Shown: piece by piece, positions 43,088 through 52,528 of the stretch | How positions within the stretch are numbered: the stretch's first letter is position 1 | How the letters are laid out: each line of letters opens with the position of its first letter | DNA from: Xanthomonas sp. CFBP 8443 | GTDB taxonomy: Bacteria; Pseudomonadota; Gammaproteobacteria; Xanthomonadales; Xanthomonadaceae | NCBI RefSeq assembly: GCF_025666195.1 | Contig: NZ_CP102592.1 | Span: 2,046,001 to 2,110,000 of the forward strand | Direction of reading: 5' to 3' | DNA: 64,000 nt | Position numbers and translations under genes: made by a program | Notes under the pieces: model-generated | Seen by the model: only the letters and a program-made list of their open reading frames with translations | What the model was told of the DNA's origin: nothing | The model's database searches: none

Positions 43088-45021
43088 CAGGATTTCTCCG
43101 GGGAACGACGGAAGCGCCGGTCGCCGGCGGTGACAAAGCCACCCAGCGCCATCAGCGCCGCGCCGAGCCAGATCCAGCGAACGAACGGTTTGACATGCAG
43201 GCGCATCGCCCAGGCGTTGCCGCCCAGCGGTTCGCCCAGGGCGATGTAGACGTCGCCGAACAGGCCGGGGTGGATGCCGGCCTCGCTCAGGCTCTGGCCA
43301 CCGCTGGCGTACACGCGCTTCTCCGGATGCAGCAGCGCCAGCGGATGGTCGTCGCGCAGCACCTGCACGTGTGCGCGTTCGGACACGTAGTTGGGGCCGC
43401 GGATCTCGTCCAGGCTCTGGAACTCGAAGCGGTAGCGGCCCATCTGCAGGCTCTGCCCCGGCGCCAGCGCCACTTCGCGTTGCTGGTCCAGCGCTTCGAC
43501 CAGCAGCGCGCCGGTCAGGAACACCGCGATGCCGGCGTGGGCCAGGGTCATGCCCAGCATCTCGGCGGTGAAGCGGCTGCCCTTGAGCTGGAAGCGGCTC
43601 CACACGAAGCGCGCGGTGCCGAGCAGCACCCAGGCCGCACCGGCGACGCCGGCGGCGGTCTTCCACGGGCTCTGCGGCGCCAGGAAGAAGCCGAGCACGC
43701 CGGCCAGCATGGCAAGCCCGGCCCATGGCGCCAGCAGCGCCAGCGGCCGCGACGGCTGTTCGCGCTGCCAGCGGGTCAGCGGCCCGAACGGCAGCAGCGC
43801 CACCAGCGGCGCCATCAGCACCACGAACAGGGTGCCGAAGTAGGGCGGACCGACCGACAGCTTGCCCAGGCCCAGCGCGTCGGCCAGCAGCGGATACAGC
43901 GTGCCCAGCAGCACCATCGCGCAGGCGCAGGTCAGTAGCAGGTTGTTGGCCAGCAGCAGGGTCTCGCGCGAGGATGCGGCGAAGCGCTGGCGCTCGTCGC
44001 CGGCCGTGGCGCCGATGCGCCCGCCGCGCAGCGCGTACAACAGCAGCGCGCCGCCGCAGACCAGGCTCAGGAACACCAGGATGAACAGCCCGCGGCTGGG
44101 ATCGGCGGCGAACGAGTGCACGCTGGTCAGCACCCCCGAGCGCACCAGGAACGTGCCCAGCAGCGACAGCGAGAACGCGGCGATCGCCAGCAGCAGCGTC
44201 CAGGCGGTGAAGCTGCCGCGCTTTTCGGTCACCGCCTGCGAATGCAGCAGCGCCGCGCCGGCCAGCCACGGCATGAAGCTGGCGTTCTCCACCGGGTCCC
44301 AGAACCACCAGCCACCCCAGCCCAGCTCGTAGTACGCCCACCAGCTGCCCAGCGCGATGCCGATGGTCAGGAAGCCCCAGGCCACGTTGGTCCACGGCCG
44401 CGTCCAGCGCAGCCAGCGCGCATCGACATGGCCGTCGAGCAGCGCGGCGATCGCGAACGCGAACGGCACCGCGAAGCCGACGTAGCCGGCGTACAGCAGC
44501 GGCGGGTGGATCACCAGGCCCGGGTCCTGCAGCAGCGGATTGAGGTCGCGGCCTTCCAGCGGCGCCGGCAGCAGCCGCGCGAACGGGTTGGAGGTGAACA
44601 GCAGGAACGCCAGGAAGCCCAGGCTGACCAGCGCCAGCGTGCCGATCACCCGCGCCATCACCGGCGTCGGCAGGCTGCGCGAGAACAGCGCCACCGCGCC
44701 GGTCCACAGCGCCAGGATCAGCGTCCACAGCAGCAGCGAGCCTTCGTGCGCGCCCCATACCGCCGAATAGCGGTACATCAGCGGCAGCAGCGAATTGGAG
44801 TTCTCGGCCACGTAGCGCACCGAAAAGTCCTGCACCAGGAATGCATGGGTCAGCACCGCGAAGGCGCCGGCGACCAGCGCCAGCTGCGCGAACGCGGCCG
44901 GCCGCGCCACCGCCATCCAGCGCGCGTCGCCGCGCTGCGCACCGGCTAACGGCACCACCGCCTGCAGCAGCGCCGCCAGCAGGGCCAGGATCAGCAGGAC
45001 TTGGCCGAGTTCAGGGAGCAT
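43087..45021 (-). CDS. ccmF: Cytochrome c haem lyase subunit CcmF
   Basis: A 644-residue protein with about fifteen membrane helices that ligates haem to apocytochrome c. The tryptophan-rich WWD signature is GWGGWWFWDPVENASFMPWL (near residue 235), with histidines in PLLQDPGLVIHPPLLYAGYVG and later loops as haem ligands. The ATG at 45021 (MLPELGQVLLILALL) follows GGGAGC; the frame upstream only translates a repeat. It lies 120 bases after ccmE, with an inverted repeat between. Confidence 0.96.
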   Translation of the reverse strand: MLPELGQVLLILALLAALLQAVVPLAGAQRGDARWMAVARPAAFAQLALVAGAFAVLTHAFLVQDFSVRYVAENSNSLLPLMYRYSAVWGAHEGSLLLWTLILALWTGAVALFSRSLPTPVMARVIGTLALVSLGFLAFLLFTSNPFARLLPAPLEGRDLNPLLQDPGLVIHPPLLYAGYVGFAVPFAFAIAALLDGHVDARWLRWTRPWTNVAWGFLTIGIALGSWWAYYELGWGGWWFWDPVENASFMPWLAGAALLHSQAVTEKRGSFTAWTLLLAIAAFSLSLLGTFLVRSGVLTSVHSFAADPSRGLFILVFLSLVCGGALLLYALRGGRIGATAGDERQRFAASSRETLLLANNLLLTCACAMVLLGTLYPLLADALGLGKLSVGPPYFGTLFVVLMAPLVALLPFGPLTRWQREQPSRPLALLAPWAGLAMLAGVLGFFLAPQSPWKTAAGVAGAAWVLLGTARFVWSRFQLKGSRFTAEMLGMTLAHAGIAVFLTGALLVEALDQQREVALAPGQSLQMGRYRFEFQSLDEIRGPNYVSERAHVQVLRDDHPLALLHPEKRVYASGGQSLSEAGIHPGLFGDVYIALGEPLGGNAWAMRLHVKPFVRWIWLGAALMALGGFVTAGDRRFRRSPEKS

Positions 45022-45028
45022 GGTGAAG

Positions 45029-45128
45029 CCGGGACTCGGGACTCGGGACTCGGGACCCGGAAAAGCCAACGCTCAGGCCGCGCGCGGTCTTGCTGTTACG
45101 AGTCCCGAGTCCCGAGTCCCGAGTCCCG
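45029..45128. repeat. Short-period inverted repeat pair between ccmE and ccmF
   Basis: The left arm 45029-45060 consists of GGGACTC units (CCGGGACTCGGGACTCGGGA...), and the right arm 45099-45128 is the reverse complement (ACGAGTCCCGAGTCCCGAGT...). The spacer is 38 bases. Transcribed from the ccm operon, the two arms would make a stem of about 25-30 bp next to the ccmF start. Same unit as proB-proA (26611) and 49354. Confidence 0.88.
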
Positions 45129-45141
45129 CAAAACACTCCCG

Positions 45142-45594
45142 TCACTGCGCCGTCTCCGGCACAGCGTGCTTGCGATGCGCACTGCCCATCTTGTCTTCCA
45201 GTTCCTTGGGCATGTAGGTCTCGTCGTGCTTGGCCAGCACGTCCTCGGCCACGAACACGCCGTCGCGCATGCGCCCGGTGGCCACCACCGCCTGGCCCTC
45301 GCGGAACAGGTCGGGCAGGATCCGGTCGTAGCTGACGGTCAGCTGCGCGTCGCCGTCGGTGACCCGGAACCGTGCCAGCAGCGAACCGGGCGCGCGCTGG
45401 AACGAGCCTTTCTCGACCATGCCGCCGAGACGGAAGCGCGCGTGCTCGCCGGTCTTGCCGGCCAGCACTTCGGCCGGGGTGTACAGGTAGGCGGTATTGC
45501 GCTGCAGGGCCATCGCCACCAGCGTGGTGGTCAGGCCGGCGGCCAGCACCAGCACCATCAGCAGCAACAGGCGGCGCTTGCGCTGCGGGTTCAT
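45142..45594 (-). CDS. ccmE: Cytochrome c maturation haem chaperone CcmE
   Basis: A 150-residue periplasmic haem chaperone with an N-terminal anchor (residues 8-28) and OB-fold domain. The haem-binding histidine is in the strictly conserved [14 protein letters not shown] (about residue 131), with Tyr four residues on. The start overlaps the ccmD stop (ATGA). It passes haem from the CcmABCD complex to CcmF. Confidence 0.95.
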   Translation of the reverse strand: MNPQRKRRLLLLMVLVLAAGLTTTLVAMALQRNTAYLYTPAEVLAGKTGEHARFRLGGMVEKGSFQRAPGSLLARFRVTDGDAQLTVSYDRILPDLFREGQAVVATGRMRDGVFVAEDVLAKHDETYMPKELEDKMGSAHRKHAVPETAQ

Positions 45595-45764
45595 CGGCTC
45601 AGGTCCAGCGTGGCCGGGTCGGTCTTGGGTTGCTGCTTGCGCTGCGCGCGCAGCCGCACCGCGCGCAGGGCGCTGCGCAGCTGCAGCCGCGCCAGCACGA
45701 AGTCGGCCAGCAGCACGCCGACGAACACCGCATAGGCGCCGATCACGTAGGGCAGGTAGTTCAT
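45591..45764 (-). CDS. ccmD: Haem exporter accessory protein CcmD
   Basis: A 57-residue membrane protein with one helix ([20 protein letters not shown]), followed by the charged [11 protein letters not shown] tail typical of CcmD. Starts on an ATGA overlap with ccmC and ends on an overlap with ccmE. It helps release haem-loaded CcmE from CcmABC. Confidence 0.92.
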   Translation of the reverse strand: MNYLPYVIGAYAVFVGVLLADFVLARLQLRSALRAVRLRAQRKQQPKTDPATLDLSR

Positions 45765-46510
45765 GCGCGCGCCTCCGCCAGTTTCGCCACCCAGTCCTTG
45801 CCGGCCTCGCGGCGCAGGTTGTCGGCGCGCGCGCGCGCCAGCAGCGAGCCGGCGAACCAGAACTTGGTCGCCGCCACCATCAGCCACAGCGGCGGCAGCA
45901 TGCTCGCATCCATGCTCGACTCGCCGAACAGGCGGATGGTCTGGCCCTGGTGCAGCGAATTCCACCACACCACCGAATAGCGGATCACCGGCAGCAGCAC
46001 CACGCCGACGATGGCCAGCAGCCCGGCGGCGCGGGCGGCGTTGCGGCGGTCCTCGATCGCCAGGTACAGGCCCATCACCCCGATGTACAGGAACAGCAGG
46101 ATCAGTTCGGTGGTCAGGCGCGGGTCCCAGTCCCACCAGGCGCCCCACATCGGCTTGCCCCAGATGCTGCCGGTCAGCAGGGTGATCAGGGTGAAGGCGG
46201 CGCCGATCGGCGCGCAGGCCATCGCCAGCACCTCGCACAGCTTGATCCGCCACACCGCCGCGATCGCCGCGTACAGCGCCATCAGCCCGAACACGAACAG
46301 GCTCATCCACGCGCTGGGCACGTGGATGTAGAGGATGCGGAAGGCGTCGCTCTGCAGGCGGTCGGCCGGCACCACGAACAGCGCCTGCCAGATGCCCAGC
46401 CCGCCCAGCAGCAGCGCGGCCAGGTAGCACCACGGCGTCCAGCGCGCGGCGAAGCGGTCGAAGGCGGGGGGCGAGCCGAGTTGGTGGAACCAGCGGACGA
46501 CGGAGGACAT
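45761..46510 (-). CDS. ccmC: Haem exporter/ligase protein CcmC
   Basis: A 249-residue protein with six membrane helices that loads haem onto CcmE. The WWD block is [20 protein letters not shown] (near residue 120), with histidines in [11 protein letters not shown] and in [13 protein letters not shown] on either side, as required for haem coordination. The start at 46510 gives the conserved N-terminus. It is separated from ccmB by 115 bases in which I see no distinct element. Confidence 0.95.
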   Translation of the reverse strand: MSSVVRWFHQLGSPPAFDRFAARWTPWCYLAALLLGGLGIWQALFVVPADRLQSDAFRILYIHVPSAWMSLFVFGLMALYAAIAAVWRIKLCEVLAMACAPIGAAFTLITLLTGSIWGKPMWGAWWDWDPRLTTELILLFLYIGVMGLYLAIEDRRNAARAAGLLAIVGVVLLPVIRYSVVWWNSLHQGQTIRLFGESSMDASMLPPLWLMVAATKFWFAGSLLARARADNLRREAGKDWVAKLAEARA

Positions 46511-46625
46511 GCGGTCGATTCTAGCGGGCGGAGGGCTTGCTACGGTGCGGCGACAACGGTGCGACGATAGCGCAGGACAAGGCGATGGTGCGGCCCGCGA
46601 CGCGTTGGCGCTGCGCCACGTGCGC

Positions 46626-47317
46626 TCAGCTCAACGAGATGCGGATCGCCGCCGCCGCCGCCAGCGGCGCCAGCACCAGTCCCAGCACCAATCCGGCCGC
46701 CAGCAGCAGCAGGCCGCCGCTGGGGTCCAGGCCCTGCGCGGCGGCCGCTACGCTGCCGGCGCCGAACACCAGCACCGGCACGTACAGCGGCAGCGCCAGC
46801 AGCGCGACCAGGATCCCGGCGCGCTTCATGCTCACCGTCAACGCCGCCACCACTGCGCCGATCAGGCTCAGCAGCGGCGTGCCCAGCGCCAACGATGCCA
46901 GCAGCACCGGCATGCGGTCATGCGGCAGGTGCAGCAATTCGCCGAGCAGCGGGGTCGCCACGATCAGCGGCAGCGCGGTGGTCAGCCAGTGCAGCAGCAC
47001 CCGTACCAGCACCAGCCAGGCCAGCGGCACCGGCGCCAGCAGCCACTGTTCCAGCGAGCCGTCCTCGGCGTCGCCGCGGAACAGGCTGTCCAGCGCCAGC
47101 AGCCCGGCCAGCAGCGCCGCCAGCCACAGCGCGGCGCCGGCGACCTCGCCGAGCAGGCGCGGCTGGTTGCCCAGCGCCAGCGCGAACAGGGCCACGATCA
47201 GCAGCGCGAACAGCGCCGGCTGCAGTGCGTCGCCACGGCGCCGCCACAGCAGGCGCAGGTCGCGCAGCAGCAGCGCGCGGGTGGCCTGCCACAACGAGGG
47301 CACCGGCGCGGCCAGGC

Positions 47318-47321
<4 letters not shown>
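46626..47321 (-). CDS. ccmB: Haem exporter protein CcmB
   Basis: A 231-residue membrane subunit (six helices) of the CcmAB ABC transporter. Family blocks: [40 protein letters not shown] and [19 protein letters not shown]. The ATG at 47321 overlaps the ccmA stop (ATGA). Together with CcmA it provides the ATP-dependent step releasing holo-CcmE. Confidence 0.94.
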
Positions 47322-47965
<644 letters not shown>

Positions 47966-48195
47966 TGGCGAAGGGCCGCAGCGGACGGCGCGGCGGCAGG
48001 CGGTGGGTGCGGGAGGCGCGCATTGTATCGGCATGCGGCCGCCCGCCGCGGGCGCCGCTGCACCGCGTGCGGCGCCTGGTGGCATGGGGCGGCGACGCAC
48101 GCCGTGCAGGGAACGCTGTTTTGCGTGGCGGCGGCGCATCGCCGGCAAGCGGCTTTGCGTACACTCGGCGCTTTCCCGCTCCCGTACCCGGACGC

Positions 48196-49344
48196 ATGCA
48201 CCCGCAGACCAAGCTGCCCAAGGTGGGCACCACCATCTTCACCGTGATGTCGCAACTGGCCGCCGAGCACGGCGCGGTCAACCTGGGCCAGGGCTTTCCC
48301 GACTTCGCCGCGCCGGCGCGGCTGATCGACACGCTCGCCCAGGCGATGCGCGACGGCCACAACCAGTACCCGCCGATGACCGGGGTGCCGGTGCTGCGCC
48401 AGGCGATCGCCGGCAAGGCGCTGCGCTGCTACGGCGCGCAGGTCGACCCGGACACCGAGGTCACCGTGACCAGCGGCGCCACCGAGGCGCTGTTCAACGC
48501 GATCCATGCGGTGGTGCGGCCGGGCGAGGAAGTGATCGTGCTGGATCCGGCCTACGACAGCTACGAGCCGGCGATCGACCTGGCCGGCGCGCGCGCGGTG
48601 CACGTGCCGCTGGACCCGCAGACCTTCGCGGTGGACTGGGAGCGGGTCCGCGCGGCGATCACCCCGCGCACGCGGCTGCTGATCCTCAACAGCCCGCACA
48701 ACCCGTCCGGCGCGATGCTCGGCGCCGACGACCTGCAGGCGGTCGCCGAGCTGCTGCGCGGCAGCGACATCTTCCTGATCTCCGACGAGGTCTACGAACA
48801 CATCGTGTTCGACGGCCGCCGCCACGAATCGGTGCTGCGCTGGCCGGAACTGCGCGAACGCGCCTTCGTCATCTCCAGCTTCGGCAAGACCTACCACTGC
48901 ACCGGCTGGAAGATCGGCTACGCGATCGCGCCGCCGGCGCTCAGCGCCGAGTTCCGCAAGGTCCACCAGTACAACACCTTCACCAGCTTCGGCCCGGCCC
49001 AGTACGCCTTCGCCGCGATGATCCGCGACGAACCCGAGCACGACGAGCAGCTGGGCGCGTTCTACCAGGCCAAGCGCGACCGCTTCCGCGAACAGCTGCT
49101 GACCACCCGGCTCAAGCCGTTGCCGGTGCCGGGCGGCTATTTCCAGCTGGTCGACTATTCAGCGGTCAGCGACCTGCCCGACACCGAGTTCGTGAAGTGG
49201 CTGACCATCGAGAAGGGCGTGGCCGCGATCCCGCTGTCGCCGTTCTACCAGACCCCGCCGCCCGGCCAGCGCCTGGCGCGGCTGTGCTTCGCCAAGAACG
49301 AAGCGACGCTGGATGCGGCGATCGAACGATTGGTGCGGCTCTGA
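48196..49344 (+). CDS. ybdL: Methionine/glutamine-type PLP aminotransferase (YbdL-like)
   Basis: A 382-residue class I/II aminotransferase. The start [20 protein letters not shown] with [10 protein letters not shown] is typical of the YbdL/kynurenine aminotransferase group, and the PLP lysine is in [17 protein letters not shown] (near residue 235). [20 protein letters not shown] and ISDEVYEH bind the cofactor. It likely transaminates the methionine ketoacid (KMTB) with glutamine as donor, giving alpha-ketoglutaramate that the omega-amidase two genes downstream can hydrolyse. That pathway link is inference from known YbdL/YafV pairing. The ATG at 48196 lies in a short gap divergent from ccmA. 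Confidence 0.9.
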   Translation: MHPQTKLPKVGTTIFTVMSQLAAEHGAVNLGQGFPDFAAPARLIDTLAQAMRDGHNQYPPMTGVPVLRQAIAGKALRCYGAQVDPDTEVTVTSGATEALFNAIHAVVRPGEEVIVLDPAYDSYEPAIDLAGARAVHVPLDPQTFAVDWERVRAAITPRTRLLILNSPHNPSGAMLGADDLQAVAELLRGSDIFLISDEVYEHIVFDGRRHESVLRWPELRERAFVISSFGKTYHCTGWKIGYAIAPPALSAEFRKVHQYNTFTSFGPAQYAFAAMIRDEPEHDEQLGAFYQAKRDRFREQLLTTRLKPLPVPGGYFQLVDYSAVSDLPDTEFVKWLTIEKGVAAIPLSPFYQTPPPGQRLARLCFAKNEATLDAAIERLVRL

Positions 49345-49353
49345 TGAGCCGCG

Positions 49354-49386
49354 CCGGGACTCGGGACTCGGGACCCGGGACTGGGG
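49354..49386. repeat. Single arm of GGGACTC short-period repeat
   Basis: CCGGGACTCGGGACTCGGGA followed by CCCGGGACTGGGG, directly after the aminotransferase stop. Same unit as the paired elements at 26611 and 45029, but here I see no opposite arm within 300 bases. Confidence 0.8.
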
Positions 49387-49462
49387 AAGAAAGCTAAGCC
49401 ATAGCGGCTTTCCGCGCAGGTAGGCCTTGGCTAACGTAGTTCGATGGCTGGCGGGGAGTGTC

Positions 49463-49771
49463 ATGTCGATTGTGGGAATCTATTTCGGAGTCACCTTCGG
49501 CCTGGCCGTCGCCAGCGGTCTGGCAAGCAGTGCGCTCTTCTATGGCCATGTCCTAACCGGACTGGCCGACCGCGGTCAGCGGCTCGATCTGGATTTCAGC
49601 GTGGTGCCGTTCCGAAGGCAGCGCTACGTCGAGCGTTATCTGGCACTGCTCACGCCGCAGGAGCGCCGCACCCTCGCTAATCTGATGGTGCGCCACCTGC
49701 CGTGGGTAACCCCTACACTGGGTTTGTTGTGCCTGGTCGGCACCTTTTGCATCGGAGTACGTTGGGGATGA
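49463..49771 (+). CDS. Small two-helix membrane protein of unknown function
   Basis: A 102-residue protein. The ATG at 49463 has GGGGAG at a good distance; a TTG at 49427 would extend it by twelve residues. Two membrane helices (about residues 3-25 and 80-98) flank a basic cytoplasmic or periplasmic loop with FRRQRYVERYLALLTPQERR. The stop overlaps the omega-amidase start (ATGA), so both proteins are made together. I recognise no family. It may be an unrelated passenger or a membrane partner of the amidase. Confidence 0.7.
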   Translation: MSIVGIYFGVTFGLAVASGLASSALFYGHVLTGLADRGQRLDLDFSVVPFRRQRYVERYLALLTPQERRTLANLMVRHLPWVTPTLGLLCLVGTFCIGVRWG

Positions 49772-50610
49772 CGCAAGCGGCACAAGATCTGAGGATCTCC
49801 CTGGTCCAAGGCGACACCCGCTGGCACGATCCGGCCGGCAATCGCGCGCACTACGCCGAACTGCTGGCGCCGCTGGTCGGTGCCACCGACCTGGTGATCC
49901 TGCCGGAGACCTTCACCAGCGGCTTCTCCAACGAGGCGCTGGACCAGGCCGAGGGCATGGACGGGCCGACCGTGGCCTGGATCCGCGAGCAGGCGGCGCG
50001 GCTGGGCGCGGCGGTGACCGGCAGCGTGCAGTTGCGCGTGGCCGGCGAGGATGGGGCGACCCAGGTCTTCAATCGCCTGCTGTGGGCCACGCCCGACGGC
50101 GCGCTGCAGCACTACGACAAGCGCCATCTGTTCCGCTACGCCAACGAGCACCAGCGCTATGCCGCCGGGCGCGAGCGGCTGTGCGTGGACTGGAAGGGCT
50201 GGCGGATCAATCCGCAGGTCTGCTACGACCTGCGCTTCCCGGTGTTCTGCCGCAACCGCTACGACGTCGAGCGCCCGGGCCAGCTGGACTTCGACCTGCA
50301 ACTCTTCGTCGCCAACTGGCCGTCGGCGCGCGCCTACCCGTGGCGCACGCTGCTGCGCGCGCGCGCGATCGAGAACCTGTGCTTCGTGGCCGCGGTCAAC
50401 CGGGTGGGCGAGGACGGCAACGGCCTGCACTATGCCGGCGACAGCGCGGTGATCGATTTCCTCGGCCAGCCGCAGCTGGAGATCCGCGAGCGCGAGCAGG
50501 TGGCCACCACCACGATCTCGGCGGCGGCGCTGGCCGCGCACCGCGAGCGCTTCCCGGCGATGCTCGATGCCGACGCCTTCAGCCTCGGCGCGGCCAACGC
50601 CGATCGCTGA
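49768..50610 (+). CDS. yafV: Omega-amidase (nitrilase superfamily, YafV-like)
   Basis: A 280-residue C-N hydrolase. The catalytic triad is visible: Glu in LVILPETFTSGFS, Lys in HYDKRHLFRYANEH and Cys in NPQVCYDLRFPVFCRN. The F-R-Y-A-N-E-H block and overall length point to YafV/NIT2-type omega-amidases that hydrolyse alpha-ketoglutaramate or alpha-ketosuccinamate. It shares a direction and neighbourhood with the YbdL-like aminotransferase, which would produce such substrates. Start fixed by the overlap with the upstream gene. Confidence 0.9.
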   Translation: MTQAAQDLRISLVQGDTRWHDPAGNRAHYAELLAPLVGATDLVILPETFTSGFSNEALDQAEGMDGPTVAWIREQAARLGAAVTGSVQLRVAGEDGATQVFNRLLWATPDGALQHYDKRHLFRYANEHQRYAAGRERLCVDWKGWRINPQVCYDLRFPVFCRNRYDVERPGQLDFDLQLFVANWPSARAYPWRTLLRARAIENLCFVAAVNRVGEDGNGLHYAGDSAVIDFLGQPQLEIREREQVATTTISAAALAAHRERFPAMLDADAFSLGAANADR

Positions 50611-50700
50611 ACGGCGCCGTGCCGGACCCGGTTTCCACCACGCCGCCTTGGGCGGCGCGCTGCTAGGCTCGGCGTCGTTTTCACATCCACGGAGCGTGCC

Positions 50701-51135
50701 ATGAACAAGCTGTTGACCACCGCCGCGCTGCTCGCCGGCATCGCCTTCATGCCGCAGGCGCATGCCGCCGGCAACATCGATTGCCAGCTGCGCTTCAACC
50801 TGTCCGGCTGGTCGGTGTTCTACAAGACCGCGTCCGGCACCGGCACCATCACCTGCGACAACGGCTCCAAGATCCCGGTCAAGATCAGCGCCAAGGGCGG
50901 CGGGCTGAGCGTGGGCAAGTCGAAGATCGTCGACGGCCGCGGGCGTTTCACCGGCGCCTACACCCTCAACGACCTGTTCGGCACCTACGCAACGGCTGAG
51001 GCGCACGCCGGCGCGGCCAAGTCCTCCGACGCGCAGGTCATGACCAAGGGCGATATCTCGCTGGCCCTGGCCGGCACCGGCAAGGGCTGGGACCTGGGCG
51101 TGGCGGTCGGCGGCTTCACCATCGAGCGGCGCTGA
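50701..51135 (+). CDS. Exported protein of unknown function
   Basis: A 144-residue protein with a clear signal peptide (MNKLLTTAALLAGIAFMPQA, cleavage near AHA-A). The mature part is glycine- and serine-rich, with two cysteines (IDCQLRF and TITCDNG) that probably form a disulphide. The rest looks like a beta-sandwich: KIPVKISAKGGGLSVGKSK and DISLALAGTGKGWDLGVAVG. An upstream GGAGC supports the ATG. I do not recognise the family. It is monocistronic, with a convergent lipoprotein downstream. Confidence 0.65.
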   Translation: MNKLLTTAALLAGIAFMPQAHAAGNIDCQLRFNLSGWSVFYKTASGTGTITCDNGSKIPVKISAKGGGLSVGKSKIVDGRGRFTGAYTLNDLFGTYATAEAHAGAAKSSDAQVMTKGDISLALAGTGKGWDLGVAVGGFTIERR

Positions 51136-51171
51136 GCCGCGCGGCGCCGCCTGCGATCGCAGCGGCGCCAG

Positions 51172-51207
51172 GGCGCAGCGGGTAGCTTGAAAAAGCCCCG
51201 CTGCGCC
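51172..51207. terminator. Palindromic hairpin between convergent genes
   Basis: GGCGCAGCGGG (51172-51182) and CCCGCTGCGCC (51197-51207) form a perfect 11-bp stem, with an inner GCTT/AAGC pair. It lies 37 bases after the 50701 gene and 12 before the end of the minus-strand lipoprotein. Position suggests a shared terminator, but there is no T-run outside the stem. Confidence 0.5.
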
Positions 51208-51218
51208 GGCAGTTGCGC

Positions 51219-51911
51219 TTACTGCTGGGCGAACACCCAGGCCAGCTGGCCGCGGACCGGTTCCTTGGCGGCCAGCGCCTGCCTGTACAGCGTGCGCGCT
51301 GCCCAGCAGGCGTCTTCGTCGCTGGCCTGCGCCATCTGCGGCAACACCTTCACCAGGCGCTGCTGCTCATCGGAGGGCAGGCCGCCGATCAGGCTGCTCA
51401 TCGCCGCTTCCACGTCGGCCGGGGCCACCGTCTGCGGCGGCGTATTGCTCAGCTGCGCATCGGTGGCCTTGAGCGACACCTCGAACCAGCGATCGATCTG
51501 CGCCGGCGGCAGCGTCTCCAGGCCCTGCAGCATCGCCGCGCTCATCGCCTGCGCATCGTTGGGATTGCCGCCGCGCGCCAGCAGCGCGCACTTGGGCACG
51601 TCCACCTTCTCGCTGACCGCGGCCAGGATCTCCAGGCGCTGTTCGAGGGTGGCGTGGTCCAGCCGCGCGATGCCCTTCTGCGCCAGTTCGAAGCCGGCGC
51701 GCTGCGCCTGCGCCTTGTCGCCCTGCTTGAGCAGCGCCACGTAGCGCGGGTCGTTGACCAGCTTGCGCAGCATGCGGTCGAACGGCTCGTGCAGCGGCGA
51801 GCTCTTGGGGTAGGGGTTCTGCGCCGCGGCGACTTCTTCCTGTACTTTCTTGCAGGCGCCCAGGCTCAGCACGGCGGCGATCAACAACGGCAGCAGTATC
51901 TTCCGTGACAT
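51219..51911 (-). CDS. Lipoprotein of unknown function
   Basis: A 230-residue protein with a lipobox: MSRKILLPLLIAAVLSLGAC, lipidated Cys20, followed by KKVQEE, which suggests outer-membrane sorting. The mature protein is largely helical with no repeat or domain I can name; HEPFDRMLRKLVNDPRYVALL and several later helices could form a small alpha-alpha bundle. Two more cysteines (in VPKCALLARG and DEDACWAARTL) may bond. It is alone, with a convergent hairpin downstream and a long non-coding region upstream. Confidence 0.65.
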   Translation of the reverse strand: MSRKILLPLLIAAVLSLGACKKVQEEVAAAQNPYPKSSPLHEPFDRMLRKLVNDPRYVALLKQGDKAQAQRAGFELAQKGIARLDHATLEQRLEILAAVSEKVDVPKCALLARGGNPNDAQAMSAAMLQGLETLPPAQIDRWFEVSLKATDAQLSNTPPQTVAPADVEAAMSSLIGGLPSDEQQRLVKVLPQMAQASDEDACWAARTLYRQALAAKEPVRGQLAWVFAQQ

Positions 51912-52458
51912 GGAGATATCCCGATAGGTGAGTGCGCCGCCGAGGAGCGGCAGCGAGGCCGGCTAGGATATCGGCTTCGCGCCGCGCGCGCATGGGCGCG
52001 CACCTGCCGATCCGCCAAGGGGCGACCGGGCCAGAGACCGTCCTCATCGACGGATGCCGCCACCGGGCTGCCGACGCGCCTATGCCGCAGGCTGGGGGGC
52101 GGTTTCGCCGCGCGTGGCTCACGAGTTCCTCAATGCCTGGACCATGCGGTTCGCGGCCGGGAGCGGCGCGCAACCTGTTCGCGGGCAACGGCCTGTACAC
52201 GAGCACTTGCCCGAGCCGCAATGGGTATCGCGAACTCGATGGGGGTTCGCCGCGCGTATCCCGCGAGGCGCACGTGTCCTTGCCACGTGGTTCGCAGCCG
52301 GGCGCGGCACGCGTGCTGCTCGCGTGCGGCGGCCTGCACGCGGTCGCTAGCCCGAACCGCGGTGGGCACCGTGATCGGCGTGGGCTTGGTCCGTGTCCGG
52401 CCGGTCGTATTGCTCTGGATCAGGCCATCCGTTGCGATTAACCGTATCCGCGCCCAGC
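51912..52458. other. Intergenic region with a diverged direct repeat
   Basis: Nearly 550 bases without a supported gene. Segments 52149-52245 and 52290-52386 are alignable direct repeats (GTTCGCGGCCGGGAGCGG versus GTTCGCAGCCGGGCGCGG, then CGGCCTGTACACG versus CGGCCTGCACGCG), perhaps 70% alike. They have no open frame in common that I trust. Confidence 0.5.
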
Positions 52459-52486
52459 AAAAAGGCGCCGCTTGCGCAGGCGCCCT
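52459..52486 (-). terminator. Rho-independent terminator of the scpA-scpB-rluB operon
   Basis: On the minus strand: AAGGGCGCC, TGCGCAAGC loop, GGCGCCTT and a T-run of about five. It lies 43 bases after the rluB stop. Confidence 0.8.
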
Positions 52487-52528
52487 TGATCTTGGCCGAC
52501 GTGCCGGCGCGGACGCCGGTGCTGTCGC

